A DNA stretch of 64,000 bases from Zygnema cylindricum. Its lineage: Eukaryota > Streptophyta > Zygnematophyceae > Zygnematales > Zygnemataceae. Of the stretch, positions 35,401-47,027 are shown piece after piece (position 1 is the first letter of the stretch; the number at the start of each line of letters is the position of its first letter). The notes below the pieces were generated by a model that searched no databases, was not told the origin of the DNA, and was given only the letters and a program-made list of their open reading frames with translations. A program made the position numbers and the translations under genes. The stretch is taken from contig JBBHKE010002789.1 in assembly GCA_037447655.1 (NCBI GenBank), forward strand, positions 186,001-250,000. The letters run 5' to 3'.

Positions 35401-36743
35401 TCCGGAATAAACAATACATCGGAGAATGTAACTATGGATGTCTTTCAATCTACTAACACTTTTAGATCTACCGACCATAGAAGAGTAGTAGTGACTATCC
35501 TCCCATCCCCGTACTCTATCTCTACGGTGGGAATCTTTCTTATCTTAGTGATTAGGTGTTTATCTTTACACATGTGCTTGGATGCACCTAAAACTACAAT
35601 CCAGTCTGCTTCACCTTTCAATCTAGCGAAAGCACATTTCTGCTTTCGTGGAATTTCTACCTCATTTTTCGCTTCCAACTCCTCATCCAATAGGAGTTCA
35701 TCGTGCTCATCCTCCGATTCCGGCTCATGTACCTGTGTCACAAGGGCTTTTTTCTTTCCTCTTGGGGGTCCACCGGTCTGCCCCTCCTTTAACCGGAGCT
35801 TGGTTAACTTAGTGCATTCAGCCATATAGTGCCCGGGTTTCTTACAAAAATGGCACAAACCCTTAGGAGTCCTTAGTTTGAACTCCTCGGTTTGAGTTTT
35901 CTGCCTCTCCCCTCGATAATTTCTAATCTGTTTTCTAGAATTATTGTTTCTCCAATCGGTTCCAGCTGCCAAAGCTTGCCCACTCTTTCCTCCCCTTCGG
36001 ATCTGAATTGTATTCTCCCGAACAAGAATCATCCCTACTACTGAATTCCAAATCCACCTTAAGTCTGCCAAGTCTTGCACACGGTTGACTATGTTCTCGA
36101 ACTCATCGGGTAACTTCATCAGTTGACCTTTTCTTTTTCACTAAAAACTTTTCGAGCACTCTTTAGCTCCATGAAAAGTGTAGCAAGCTCATTGAAAAAA
36201 TCCAACATATTCCCCCCTTTGTATACATACTCCTTAATTTTCTGATCAGCCAACTGTTGTTGTTGAATCGTACCACTTCAGTACATCTCTAGGAGAGCCA
36301 CCCAAAGATCAGATGCCCTCTCTACCTGCAAATGGGGAGATGTAAGCCCTTGAGTAAGATGGCGGAGGATGAAGTGCTTAGCGGCCATATTGTTGAAGTC
36401 CCACGTATCGATATCATTCTCCTCGTTCCTCGGAATATCTGCATGAATGCCGAACTGGTTACTATTGGTGTGACCGTCTCCTTCTCCTTTCCTTTGTCCA
36501 CCACCTCTCCTTCCTTGTCTCCTCCGTTGAAGATGGATCTGCATCTCTAGTGAATCTGCCTCCTGTAAACCCTGGAGGTATCCCAAGACTGGATGGATTC
36601 CTTAGTCATCCACTTACTATTCCCCAAAACCGTTTCTCACATAGAGCTCCTGTCATCATAGTTTCCCAATATATCAAACCAGCTCTATTGAATATGGGCA
36701 CCCTAGATGGTGGGCCCATAACTTGCAACTCTGAGACCTCTAT
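32427..36743 (-). pseudogene. Element G gag-pol polyprotein, broken
   Basis: Same order as E. The gag start codon is mutated to ATA (36743-36741). Gag 36278-36586 and 36000-36119, knuckle near 35860 (CHFCKKPGHYMAEC), protease motif destroyed (IVVLGASKHMC instead of DSG), pre-integrase 34995-35414 (HKMLGHVNLVKLREMKK), integrase 34548-34982, a long reverse-transcriptase stretch 33171-33977 (268 codons, YVDDFFFLSKS), RNase H 32818-33042 and 32427-32900. It shares with E the integrase DI*G stop, the RFE*EN stop and the 14-base RNase H deletion. Confidence 0.88.
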
Positions 36744-37755
36744 AGGACCTCAGAGTAGGTAGCTCACACGAAGCCTCTAAGATAATTCAGACCCGTTTGT
36801 GTTGCAGCAAGAGTAAATGCCACCCTAGCATACAAAAACTCTAACAACCTTTACGCGTGTAAAGAAAAGACTCCCCTGAGTCTATAGCAAAAAAAATCTA
36901 TGAATTTGCTCCCCTAAGCAGTAAGTTATGAAGGGTCAAAGTTGACCTTTTGTACAGAAGCTCTCTAGGAGAGAGGGTACAATCTATCAAATTTTTCTAA
37001 GTCCTATCTCTCTCTAAAACTCTATCTACTAAAGTACGGCACTAATCGTAATAGTGTATCGTACATAAAGGTAAAGGTGCCGTTGTACTTTATGTACGAC
37101 CATTGTACGACATAGCCAAAAAGTCGACACATGTCATTTTTGGATTCGTTCCTGGAATCCTCGGAGATGCCCTAATCCAATGTGATTGCGCCATGTGGCG
37201 ATTGATGTTACGTCGACTGCAAACCGCCAAAAACCTATTGCGCGATCTCGGCATGCTTCGTGGCCGTCCAATTAAGCAGGATTGCAATCGTGTCGTCATA
37301 AATACTTGCGCAATATTTGTTTCGCCTTCAAACAAAATGCGCGGTATCCGTTTCGGATGTGCCGTACGCCGTACATTACAAACTATATCTATGTCTAAAA
37401 ATCGCGTTGAATGAAGATAACCGACGTGTTAACATTTAAATAACTATCAAACCCTATATCATATATCTCTAGTTTAGACTAGTTGGCTAAGGCTACAGGG
37501 TACTGGCTACTTTGGCGGACGGCAGGTTTCAGGTTTAAATCTTGGGCCCCCCAAGTTTATTTTGGTAACATCTACTAACCTAATATCTATCCCCGTTGAG
37601 ATAGCATAGGCGGTCGTGGCTCTATTTTCTTCTCCAACATTCAGTGACTACGCAAGTGTGGGAGCTGGAGAGAGGAGTTAGAGGCAGACTGCCTCTGCTT
37701 CTTTTCTGCATTTTACAAAACCTAGAAAATACTAAAATAACCTTTAATTTCTACA
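36724..37755 (-). repeat. Element G 5' LTR
   Basis: TGCAACTCTGAGACC … AATTTCTACA, adjacent to the primer site 36709-36723 (one change). Contains the tRNA-like segment 37474-37555 and GTAC motifs near 37036-37110. Confidence 0.9.
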
Positions 37756-37855
37756 TCCTCAAAATCTATCCCCTCTTTTTGGGTGAACCCTTTTGCTACC
37801 AGCCAAGCCTTATATCTCTCAATTGTATTATCTGAGTTGTGTTTTAGTTTAAATA

Positions 37856-38902
37856 TGAAACTCTGAGACCTCCATAAGTCCTCAGAGTGGACAGCTTCCA
37901 AGAAGCCTCTAAGATAACCCTGACCACTTTATGTTTCAGCAAAAATAACTGCCACCCTGACAGAAAAAAACTCTGACAAACTTCACCTCTGTGAAGACAA
38001 GACTCCCCTGAGTCGATAGCAAAAAGAATCTCTGAATTTGCTCCCCTGAGCAGTAAGTTATGGAGGGTCAAAGTTGACCTTTTGTACAGAAGCTCTCTGG
38101 GAGAGAGGGTCCTATTTCTAATTTTTCTAAGTCCTATCTCTCTCAAAGACTCTATCTACTGATGTATGGAACCAATCCGATCACAGTTCTATACGCAAAA
38201 GTACAGGTGCCGGTGTACTTTATGTACGGACACTGTACGACATGGCCTAAATGTCGACACGTGGTATGTCCGGATTCGCTCCTTTAATCCTCGGAGATGC
38301 CGCGCTCCAATGTAACATCGCCACGTGTCATCCGATGTGGCGATGCCCACAAACCGCCTAATTCTTCTTCTGCGATCTCGTTGCTAATTCCGGCCATCCG
38401 ATTAAACTCGTATTTGATCGTAGCCGTAATAAATACATGCGCGGTATTTGTTTCGCTTACGAAATCTATGCGCGGTATTGATTTCTTATCCGTACCGCAA
38501 TTCGTACTTTTACATACCAGATCTATGTATCCCGTTAACAATTATAGTTAAATGATATATCCTTTGAATTATTGTTTAATTAATTATCGTACTATATAAT
38601 GCGTAACACTACTTTTAGACTTAACGGCTAAGGCTACCGGCTATCTACTATCTGTCGGACGGCAGGTACCAGGATCAAATCCTGTGGCAGGCATATACCT
38701 TTTAGTAAATAATCCCCTTACTAGTATAAATTTCCCGTAAACCTCAGGATAGCCTAGGTAGCCATGGCTCTAGCTTCCTCTCCAATTTCTCAGTGACTGC
38801 GACAAGTTTGAGAGTTTGGAGAGAGAAGTTAGAGGTAGACTGCCTCGGCTTCTTTATTTCTATTCAGACCTAGAAAATACTTTAAAACCATTAATTTCTA
38901 CA
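37856..38902 (-). repeat. Element H 3' LTR
   Basis: TGAAACTCTGAGACC … AATTTCTACA. Contains a GTAC cluster (38200-38240), CCACGTGT (38321), the tRNA-like segment 38614-38692 and the hairpin near 38768-38835. Confidence 0.9.
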
Positions 38903-38915
38903 CTCCTCTTATTTT

Positions 38916-41900
38916 CTAGTCAATCTTTAATTTCAGACCACACTTCTCCCTGCAGAAAATTAGCTTAGGGGAAGGCACAGGTTTGGTCATCATATCTGCT
39001 ACCATCTCACTATCTGGTCCGTACTCTAAACTGATTATTTTATTTTCTACTTTCTCTTTAACAAAGCTGAGTCTAATGTCCATGTGTTTGGCTTTAAAAT
39101 GATTTTTAGGATTGGGAGAAATAGCAATTGCTGCCTGATTATCACAAAATATTTTCTGCACACCACTCTTAAGATGACCAAGCTCACCAAGCAAAGACTT
39201 GACCCACATCAATTCTTTTACAGCAGAGCAAGAGGCCATATACTCAGCCTCCATGGTGGACTGAGAAATAACCTTTTGTTGTTTGCTACTCCAACAGCAA
39301 GCCCCATCACTCACATATAATACATATCCAGAAGTGCATCTCCTCATCGGAGCATCACCATAACTGGAATCACTCCAAGCAGTGATGTCAGTATTCTCCC
39401 CACCCAAATACAACCATAGATCCCTAGTTCCTATCAAGTATCTAAGGACTCTCTTAGCTGCCTCCCAATCCCTCTAAGTGGGAGCATTTAGACTTCTACT
39501 CAGCACTCCTACAGCAGCAACTAAATCCGGCCGGGTACAATTCATAAAATAGATTAGACTTCCCACTACTTGTCTGTAAGGAATAGTCTGCATGAACTTC
39601 TGTTCTTCAGGAGATAATTCCTCGTCTAAGACTATGACTTCTTCTTCCTCACTCCCCTCATTTCCCTTCTTCAACTCCATTGGAATTGTACAACTATTAG
39701 CTTTATCCATTTGAAATTTTTCAAGCATGTTCCATATTGCTTCCTTTTGAGTGAATCTTATAATTTTTCTTTTTCGGTCTCTCTCTACTTAAATTCCCAA
39801 AATATATTTTGCTTCCCCCATATCCTTCATTTCAAATCTCCCCTTAAGATCGGTTTTCAGTTTATTAATTTTTTCCATTGATTTACTTAAAACAAGCAAA
39901 TCATCAACATAAATTGCAATAAATATAAAACCTTCCTCATCTTCTAAAACATAGATAGAGTGATCTGAGCTGATCCGGATATATCCCAGACCGGTAAGAA
40001 ACTCATCAAGCTTCTTATTCCACTATAGAGGCGTCTGTTTCAAACCATAAAGAGATTTAATCAGCTGGCATACCTTACTCTCCTCTCCTTCCTCCACAAA
40101 CCCTTCGGGTTGTCGCATGAAGATCTCCTCTTCCAATTCTCCATGTAAAAAGGTTGTTTTGATGTCCATCTGGTGCACTTCCATGTCTTCCGCTGCTGCC
40201 AAGCTGAGAAGTATGCGGACGGAGGGAAATCTGACCACCGGGGCAAAGGTTTCCTCGTAGTCAATTCCCTCTTTTTGTGTAAATCCCTTTGCCACTAATC
40301 GGGCCTTGTAGCGCTCGATTGTGTTATCTGGGTTCAGTTTTAATTTGAAAACCCACTTACAACCGATTGGTTTTCAGTTAGGTGGACAATCCACCAGCTC
40401 CCAAGTATCGGCTGCTATAATTGAGGCCATCTCCTCATTGATGGCTGTCTTCCACCAGTTTCTTTCTGGACAAGTCATCGCCTCTCGATAAGTTTGAGGT
40501 TCATCTTGATGAGATAGTTTAGTTACCTTGTTATTAACTTGTTTTTCTTGCAGTCTTTTGCTACTTCTCCTCCCCCCCTCAAAATCTGAGGCCGGAATAG
40601 ATGGTTCTCGTGGATTCTTTCGAACAAACTCGGCTTCTCCCCTATCCCTTGATTTCGAATCAATTTCCACCACGTCTTCCGCTTCGGGTAGAGTTGTTCC
40701 TGGAGTTTCCACAGCCGAGTCCTTTTCGGTCTGATTTGTACCTGCAAGAATGTCATTGTCTCTAAAACCCAGATAGTTAGGGAGCTCAAAGTCATCGGAA
40801 TTTTCTGACTCAAATCTGATTTTTACTGACTTTGTATATTTGAAGGGATCCACAGACTTTCCTTCATCCATAACTACTAGATGCTTTACTAAGATTATAT
40901 CTTCTCTTTTTAGATCATAAACTCTATATCCTTTAACATCCTCATCATATCCTAATAAGTATCCCGGTTTTCCTTTAGGATCTAGCTTCCAATTAGACCG
41001 ATCTGTATCTAGACTGAATACTTGACTGCCGAAAACCTTTAAATGAGATAAGTTTGGTTTCCGGCCTGTCCATCTCTCATAAGGTGTTTGATCTTTTATA
41101 GCTGAAGTAAGAACTCTATTTTTGAGGTAATTAGCACAGTTCATTGCTTCTGCCCAAAACCTTTTTCCTATCTTCTTATCCGACAACATACTTCTAGCAC
41201 TATCACTTAGTGTTCTATTTAACCTTTCAGCTACCCCATTCTGTTCCGGATTTTCTGGAACTTTCTTTTGGTGTTGGACCCCATCTTCCCTCAGAAAATC
41301 CTCAAACTGGTTAGAAGTATACTCTCCACCATTGTCACTCCTTACTCTCTTGATTGGAGTTTCATGGAGTTTTTGCTCCATGCTTTATATTGTCTAAAAC
41401 AATCCTGAGCTTCTGACTTGTTTTTCAAAAAATACACCCTGGAATACCGAGACCAATCATCAATTATAGTCATCATAAATCTCTTCCCCCCCGGTGAGGG
41501 CACTCTAGCAGGTCCCCAAATATCTGTGTGTACTAGATCTAGAATTTTTTCTCCCTTATAGGTGGCTGTTTTAGGAAAGGGTAATTTGTGTGCTTTACGT
41601 TGAGCACATCCACTACAATCACTTATATCATCACTCTCACTGAACTGCATCCCTTCCACCACTCCCATCTTTTTCATCTCTTTTAACTTATCTAGATTCA
41701 CATGCCTAAGCCTCTTATGCTAATCATAATATCATGAACACCAGCATAATAAAGTTTCTTCGTTTCATTACTTAAGATCAGCCTAAACATCCCATGGCTA
41801 CCTTTCTCATCAATGAAATATACATCCTCCTCAAAACTAGCAGTAAAGACTCCCTCCCTAGTGCTAGTGAAAAAACCCTTATCATCTAATATAGATGTAG

Positions 41901-43271
41901 AAATAAGGTTTTTGTTCAGCTCCGGAATAACAATACATCGGAGAATGGTAATATGGATGTCTTTCCTTCTACTAACACTTTCAGATATACCGATCCTACA
42001 AGAGTAGTGGTGACTATCCTCCCATCCCCGTACTCTATCTCTACGGTGGGAATCTTTCTTATCTTAGTGAACAGGTGTCTATCCTTACACATGTGCATGG
42101 AGGCACCTATATCTATAATCCAGCCTGCTTCACATTTCAATCCACCGTAAGCACATTTCTGCCTTCGTGGAATTTCAACCTCATTTTTCGCCTCCAACTC
42201 CACATCCAAAAGGAGCTCATCGTCCTCGTCCTCGGATTCCGCCTCAAGTGCCTGTGTGACAAGGGCCTTTTTCTTTCCTCTCGGGGTACCACCGGTCTGC
42301 CCCTCCTTTAACTGAAGCTCGGTTAGCTTAGTGCACTCTGCCATATAGTGCCCCGGTTTCTTACAAAAATGACATAAACCTTTGGGAGCCCTTGGTTCGA
42401 ACTCGTCAGCCTGTTTTTTCTGCTCCCTACCCCCATAGTTTCTGACTAGTTTTCGGGAATCCTTTTTCCTCCAGTCAGTCGTTGTTGCCAAGGCTTGGCC
42501 ACTCTTTCCTCCCTTTCGGATCTCAATCGTATTCTCTCGAACGAGAATCATCCCTACCACTGAGTTCCATATCCACCTTGAGTCCGGCAAGTCCTGCACA
42601 CGGTTGACTATGTTCTCGAACTCATCAGGTAACTTCATCAGTAAACAGTTAACCTTTTCTTTTTCACTAAAATCTTTTCCCGCACTCTCTAGCTCCATGA
42701 AAAGTGTAGCAAGCTCATTGCAAAAATCCAACATATTTCCCCCTTTGTATACATACTCCTTAACTTTCTGATCAACCAACTGTTGTTGCTGAATCGTACC
42801 ACTTCGGTACATCTCTATGAGAGCCATCCAAAGATCGGATGCCCTTTCTACCTGCAAATGAGGACATGCAATTCCTTAAGTGAGATGGCCTAGGATGAAG
42901 TGCTTTGCCGCCATATTGTTGAAGTCCCAGGTTTCAGTATAATTCTCCTCGTTCCTCGGAATAGGTGACATGAATGCCAAACCAGTTGCTATTGGTGTGG
43001 TCGCCTCCTTCTCCCTTCCTTTGTCCACCACCTCTCCTTCTTTTGTTTCCTCCGTTGAAGGTGGATCCTCTTTCTTGGTGAATCTGCTTCCTCCAAACCC
43101 TGGAGGATTTCCAAGACTTGATGGGTGCCCCAACCGTCCACTCACTATCCCCCAAAACCTTTTTTCGCATAGAGCTCCTATCATCATACTTTCCCAGTAT
43201 ATGAAGCCAGTTGAATTAAAGATCGGTACCCTAGAGGGTGGGCCCATAACCTGAAACTCTGAGACCTCCAT
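38916..43271 (-). pseudogene. Element H gag-pol polyprotein, near-intact single frame
   Basis: From the LTR start codon (43271-43269, MEVSEFQVMGPPSRVP) to the stop beside the polypurine tract is exactly 1,452 codons, and nearly all domains lie in that one frame. Gag 42876-43271 and 41916-42857 (NVLMKLPDEF-type UBN2 core, CCHC knuckle CHFCKKPGHYMAEC), protease with DSG changed to DIG (WIIDIGASMHMC), pre-integrase 41342-41701 (shifted by compensating indels), integrase and linker 40374-41381 (RSDNGGEY, NGVAERLNRTL), RT 40023-40295 and onward with YVDD near 39900-39915, RNase H 39474-39728 and 38916-39437 (TMEAEYMASCSAVKELMW, FCDNQAAIAI). Stops near 42865, 40300-40373 and 39790 keep it inactive. 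Confidence 0.9.
43237..43251 (-). other. Primer-binding site for initiator tRNA-Met anticodon arm (element H)
   Basis: In element orientation GGTTATGGGCCCACC, immediately after the LTR end. It is the complement of GGUGGGCCCAUAACC, the anticodon stem-loop (CAU) of plant initiator tRNA-Met as I remember it. The same 15 bases, perfect or nearly so, lie at 997-1011 (A), 2705-2719 (B, plus strand), 11642-11656 (C, decayed), 19533-19547 (D), 27042-27056 (E), 36709-36723 (G) and 46018-46032 (F). Confidence 0.85.
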
Positions 43272-44016
43272 ATGTCCTCAGAGTGGACAGCTTCCAAGAA
43301 GCCTCTAGGATAACCGTGACCCCTTTGTGTTTCAGCAAAAATAAGTGCCACCCTGACAAACAATAACTCTGACCAACTTCACCCCTGTGAAGACAAGACT
43401 CCCCTGAGTCGATAGCAAAAAGAATCTCTGAATTTGCTCCCCTGAGCAGTAAGTTATGGAGGGTCAAAGTTGACCTTTTGTACAGAAGCTCTCTGGGAGA
43501 GAGGGTCCTATCTTCTAATTTTTCTAAGTCCTATCTCTCTCACAGACTCTATCTACTGATGTACGGAACCAATCAGATTACAGTTCCGTACGAAAAAGTA
43601 CAGCTGTCGGTGTACTTTATGTACGGACACTGTACGACATGGCCTAAATGTCGACACGTGGTATGTCCGGATTCGCTCCTTTAATCCTCGGAGATGCCGC
43701 GCTCCAATGTAACATCGCCACGTGTCATCCGATGTGGCGATGCCCACAAACCGCCGAATTCTTCTTCCGCGATCTCGGCGCTAATTCCGGCCGTCCGATT
43801 AAACTCGTATTTGATCGTAGCCGTAATAAATACATGCGCGGTATTTGTTTCGCTTACGAAATCTATGCGCGGTATTGATTTCTTATCCGTACCGCAATTC
43901 GTACTTTTACATACCAGATCTATGTATCCCGTTAACAATTATAGTTAAATGATATATCCCACGAATTATTGTTTAATTAATTATTGTACTATATAATGCG
44001 TAAGACTACTTTTAGA
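43252..44016 (-). repeat. Element H 5' LTR, truncated
   Basis: Begins TGAAACTCTGAGACC next to a perfect primer site (43237-43251). Six GTAC motifs fall within 43561-43635. It matches the 3' LTR closely up to ACTACTTTTAGA, then stops. Confidence 0.88.
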
Positions 44017-46052
44017 ATGTCTTTCTCCGGAATGTCCATGGCCTCCAATTATGACTAAGGCTCATGAGGGTGAGACAGCTTAGTTACCTTGTGAGCAGCC
44101 TAATTTTCATGTAGCCTTTTGTTGCTTCTTCGTCCTCCCTCAGTGTAACTTCTCACTCCAGGCTTTATATTCTTTGAAGTAAGTTGGTGTTTCAGACTTT
44201 GTTTTTAGGAAGTAGACTCTAGAATATCTAGACACGTCAATAATTGTCAACATAAACCTCTTCCCTTCGACCAAAGGTACTTTTGTCGGTCCCCAGTTGT
44301 GCGTGTGGACCAGATCTAGTACTTTGTCACCTCTATATATGTCGGTTTTGGGAAAAGGGAGTGTGTGAGCCTTACCTTGGGTTGAGTTACTATAATCATC
44401 TATCATTTCATTATCCCCAAACTGAATGCCTTCTATTACACCAAGCTTCTTCATTTCTTTCGACCTATCAAAATGCACATGCTCCAACCGCTTATGCCAA
44501 ATCATCAAGTTGGGGACACCAACATAGAAAACATTCTTATTTTCATTACTTATGTTAAGCCTAAACATTCCTTGGCTACCTTTATTTGCTTTGAAGTTGC
44601 CTTCATCCCAATACTTAGCTGTAAAGACTCCTTTTCTAGTGAAGGTATCAAATTCCTTATCATCTAATTTAGAGGTAGAGAAAAGATTTTTACTCAGCTG
44701 AGGAATGTAGAGTACATCTGAGAAGGTTAGTATAGAAGTCTTACCCTCCACCATGACTTTCAAATCTATCAAACCCACTAGATCTGTAGTAACTACTTTT
44801 CTATCCCCATACTCTATCTCTACAGTAGAGATATTTTTTAGCTTGGTAAAGAGGTGCCTGTCACGACACATATGTATGGATGCACCTGAATCGATGATTC
44901 ATCTTTCCTGTGGAGCTTCCAGAATGGTTCTAAGACCACACTTTTTTTTCCGACGGATCTCCTTCTCCTACAGATTCTCGTCAAAAAGGAGGTCCCCATC
45001 TTCCTCCTCTGAGGACTTGTCCTCCTTGGTCTATCCTTTCACTTATGTGACCACAAGTGTCTTCTTCCTTCCTCTAGAAAAACCTCCTCCATGATTCTCT
45101 TGAAGCCTCCACTCCGCCAGCTTGGTACACTCCCCTATGAAGTGTCCTGGCTTTTTGCAGAAATGACAAAGACCCTTTGGGGGCCAAGGTCCTCCAGACT
45201 GATCTCTCTCTCTCTTTTAAAGCTGTTGTACGCCTTCCTCAAATCCTTCCCTCACCAGTCCGTTCTGGCATCTAGAGCTTGAACGCTCTTACCTCCTCTC
45301 CGAATCTTAATAGTGTCCTCCTACACAAGTATCATCCAGACCACTGTGTTCCACTTCGAAGAACCGTCATCCATTTCCTACACTCGGTACACTATGTTCT
45401 CATATTCATTAGCTTACTTCATGATGAGGGTGTTGACTTTCATCTTCATTGTACTTGTCCACCTGTCACTCTCCATCTCTATACACAAACAAGAGAGATC
45501 GTTACAGTAGTCTAGCACTTTTCTCTCTTTGTGAGTGTAGTCCCCTAACCTTTGCTCGGCCGACTGTTGCTCTTGAATGGTACCAGCTCTTTAGATCTCC
45601 ACTAAAGTCTCTCACAACTCTTTGGCCTTTAGAATGTGAAGGTGGGAGGTCGCCAAAGCTTGAGTAAGGTGCCTCATAATGAAATGCGTTGCAGCCATGT
45701 TTGTGTATTCCCACGTTTGAATATCGTTTTCCTCGGTCATTACGGCCGTCACTACAGGTGCCGAAGCGATAGGAGTGAGAGGTGTTTTTTCCCTTTTCCC
45801 TTTATGGGACACGCTGCTGTCCCCATCGTTTGCCTCCTCCATTGGGGCAGGAGCTGTGCAAAAAAACCTCACTCCACTAAACCCTAGTGGGATTCCCTAA
45901 GATGGGCGTTTCACTTGCCGACTGACAATACCCTAGTATCGTTTTTCACACAAAGCCCTTGTCATCAAGACTTCCCAATAAATGAACCCAGATCCATTAA
46001 AGATGGGCACCCTAGAGGGTGGGCCCATAACCTGCAATTATATGTCCCCCAT
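44017..46052 (-). pseudogene. Element F gag, protease and pre-integrase remnant
   Basis: F's coding region right of element H. From right to left: gag with the LTR start codon (46052-46050, then a stop at the fifth codon), gag pieces 45612-45872 and 45279-45515 region, zinc knuckle about 45135-45180 (complement of CAFLQK… with CHFC-type spacing), protease DSG near 44880-44900 preceded by a stop, and pre-integrase/integrase start 44140-44871 (HKRLEHVHFDRSKEMKKLG). At ~44142 the integrase is joined directly to the linker, so its C-terminal part is deleted. Confidence 0.8.
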
Positions 46053-47027
46053 TAGACTACAAAATTTAAGATACCTTGAGGTAGTTTTTGACTAATTCCC
46101 TTTCTTCTAGGACCACTGCCACCCAAGCAAGAAAATAGACAATTTCACTGCACCCCTATGCAGTCTGAACTCGTGTGAGTCTGCAGCAAAAATAATAACT
46201 GCAAACGCCCAACCAGGCGATTAATTATCAAGTGGCAAGATGCCAATATTTATAGAAGCCCTCTGGGAGAGAGGTGGCTACCTCCTAAGTTCTCTAAGTC
46301 CTAAACCCCTCTCACAACCCCAATCTACTGGCGTACGCTCCAATCATAAGACTGTACAATACAGAATGGTACCATAGCCGATGTACTTTCAATACGTCTT
46401 GTGTACAACAAGACCATGGAGTGGACGCCTGTCTCCTCTGCACTAGTCCTCATGCTCCCCGAGATTCCCGCTTTCCAATGCTATCTTGCCATGTGGCACC
46501 CGGTCAAGTTACGTCAAAAACCGTTGAAGTGCCATTCTAAGATCTCGGTGATGATGTGTGGCGTCGGATCAAAACCGGCTTTTAACAATAGCCGTTGAAA
46601 CAAATGTCCTGTACATTTGTTTCATGCGGGCTCAGACTGGCACAAAATTTTAACTAGTCTCCATATTCTCCACCCCTAATTCTGTTAATCGGATTAAAGT
46701 TCCTAAACAGTGTTTAAATATATTTCAATTCCTATATAGTCTAACAAACACCTATGACAGACCGGTTATAGCTAACGGCTACGCCTCGCTCTGCCGGTTA
46801 GAGGTTCGAGTCTTGCCGGACTCAACCTTTTATTTAGAGTGACTTATGTCACTCTTTAGTCTGAGCTGAGGCAGCCATGGCTCCACCGCCCTCTCTTTCT
46901 TTCATTTACTACAACAAGTATGGGGGCTAAAAAGAGGAGGTGGAGGCAGACTGCCTACGCTTTCCCATTTAATTTTATTTATTATTTCGGACCTAGAAAA
47001 TACCCTCTAAATCAAGTGATTTCAACA
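46033..47027 (-). repeat. Element F 5' LTR
   Basis: TGCAATTATATGTCC … GATTTCAACA, adjacent to a perfect primer site 46018-46032. Contains the tRNA-like segment 46753-46827 with B box GGTTCGAGTCT (46803-46813) and the hairpin near 46885-46945. Confidence 0.9.

Larger units (their letters stand above)
31379..37755 (-). mobile_element. Element G: full-length minus-strand Copia (family 2) inside F
   Basis: LTRs 31379-32413 and 36724-37755 (1,035 and 1,032 bp). Target duplication TCTTC (31374-31378) against TCCTC (37756-37760), one mismatch. Joining the flanks restores F's RT (GCAAAGGTCTC … CTCAAAATCTATCCC). Very close relative of element E with the same main lesions. Confidence 0.92.
37856..44016 (-). 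mobile_element. Element H: minus-strand Copia (family 2) inside F, 5' LTR truncated
   Basis: 3' LTR 37856-38902 (1,047 bp), coding region 38916-43271, and a 5' LTR 43252-44016 that lacks its last ~280 bases. The break at 44016/44017 falls at the start of the tRNA-like segment and joins directly to F, with about 100 bases of F also lost. The gag-pol frame is the best preserved of all copies. Confidence 0.9.
29018..47027 (-). mobile_element. Element F: minus-strand Copia (family 1) carrying nested elements G and H
   Basis: LTRs 29018-30019 and 46033-47027 with perfect five-base target duplication AATTG (29013-29017 and 47028-47032). The coding region is in three pieces: 30033-31378, 37756-37855 and 44017-46052, separated by elements G and H. 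A deletion next to H removed about 100 bases of F, and another at about 44142 removed some 780 bases covering the end of the integrase. Confidence 0.9.

Noticed and set aside
21686-37755. E and G as one segmental duplication
   Set aside because: Sequences outside the LTRs differ completely and each has its own target duplication.
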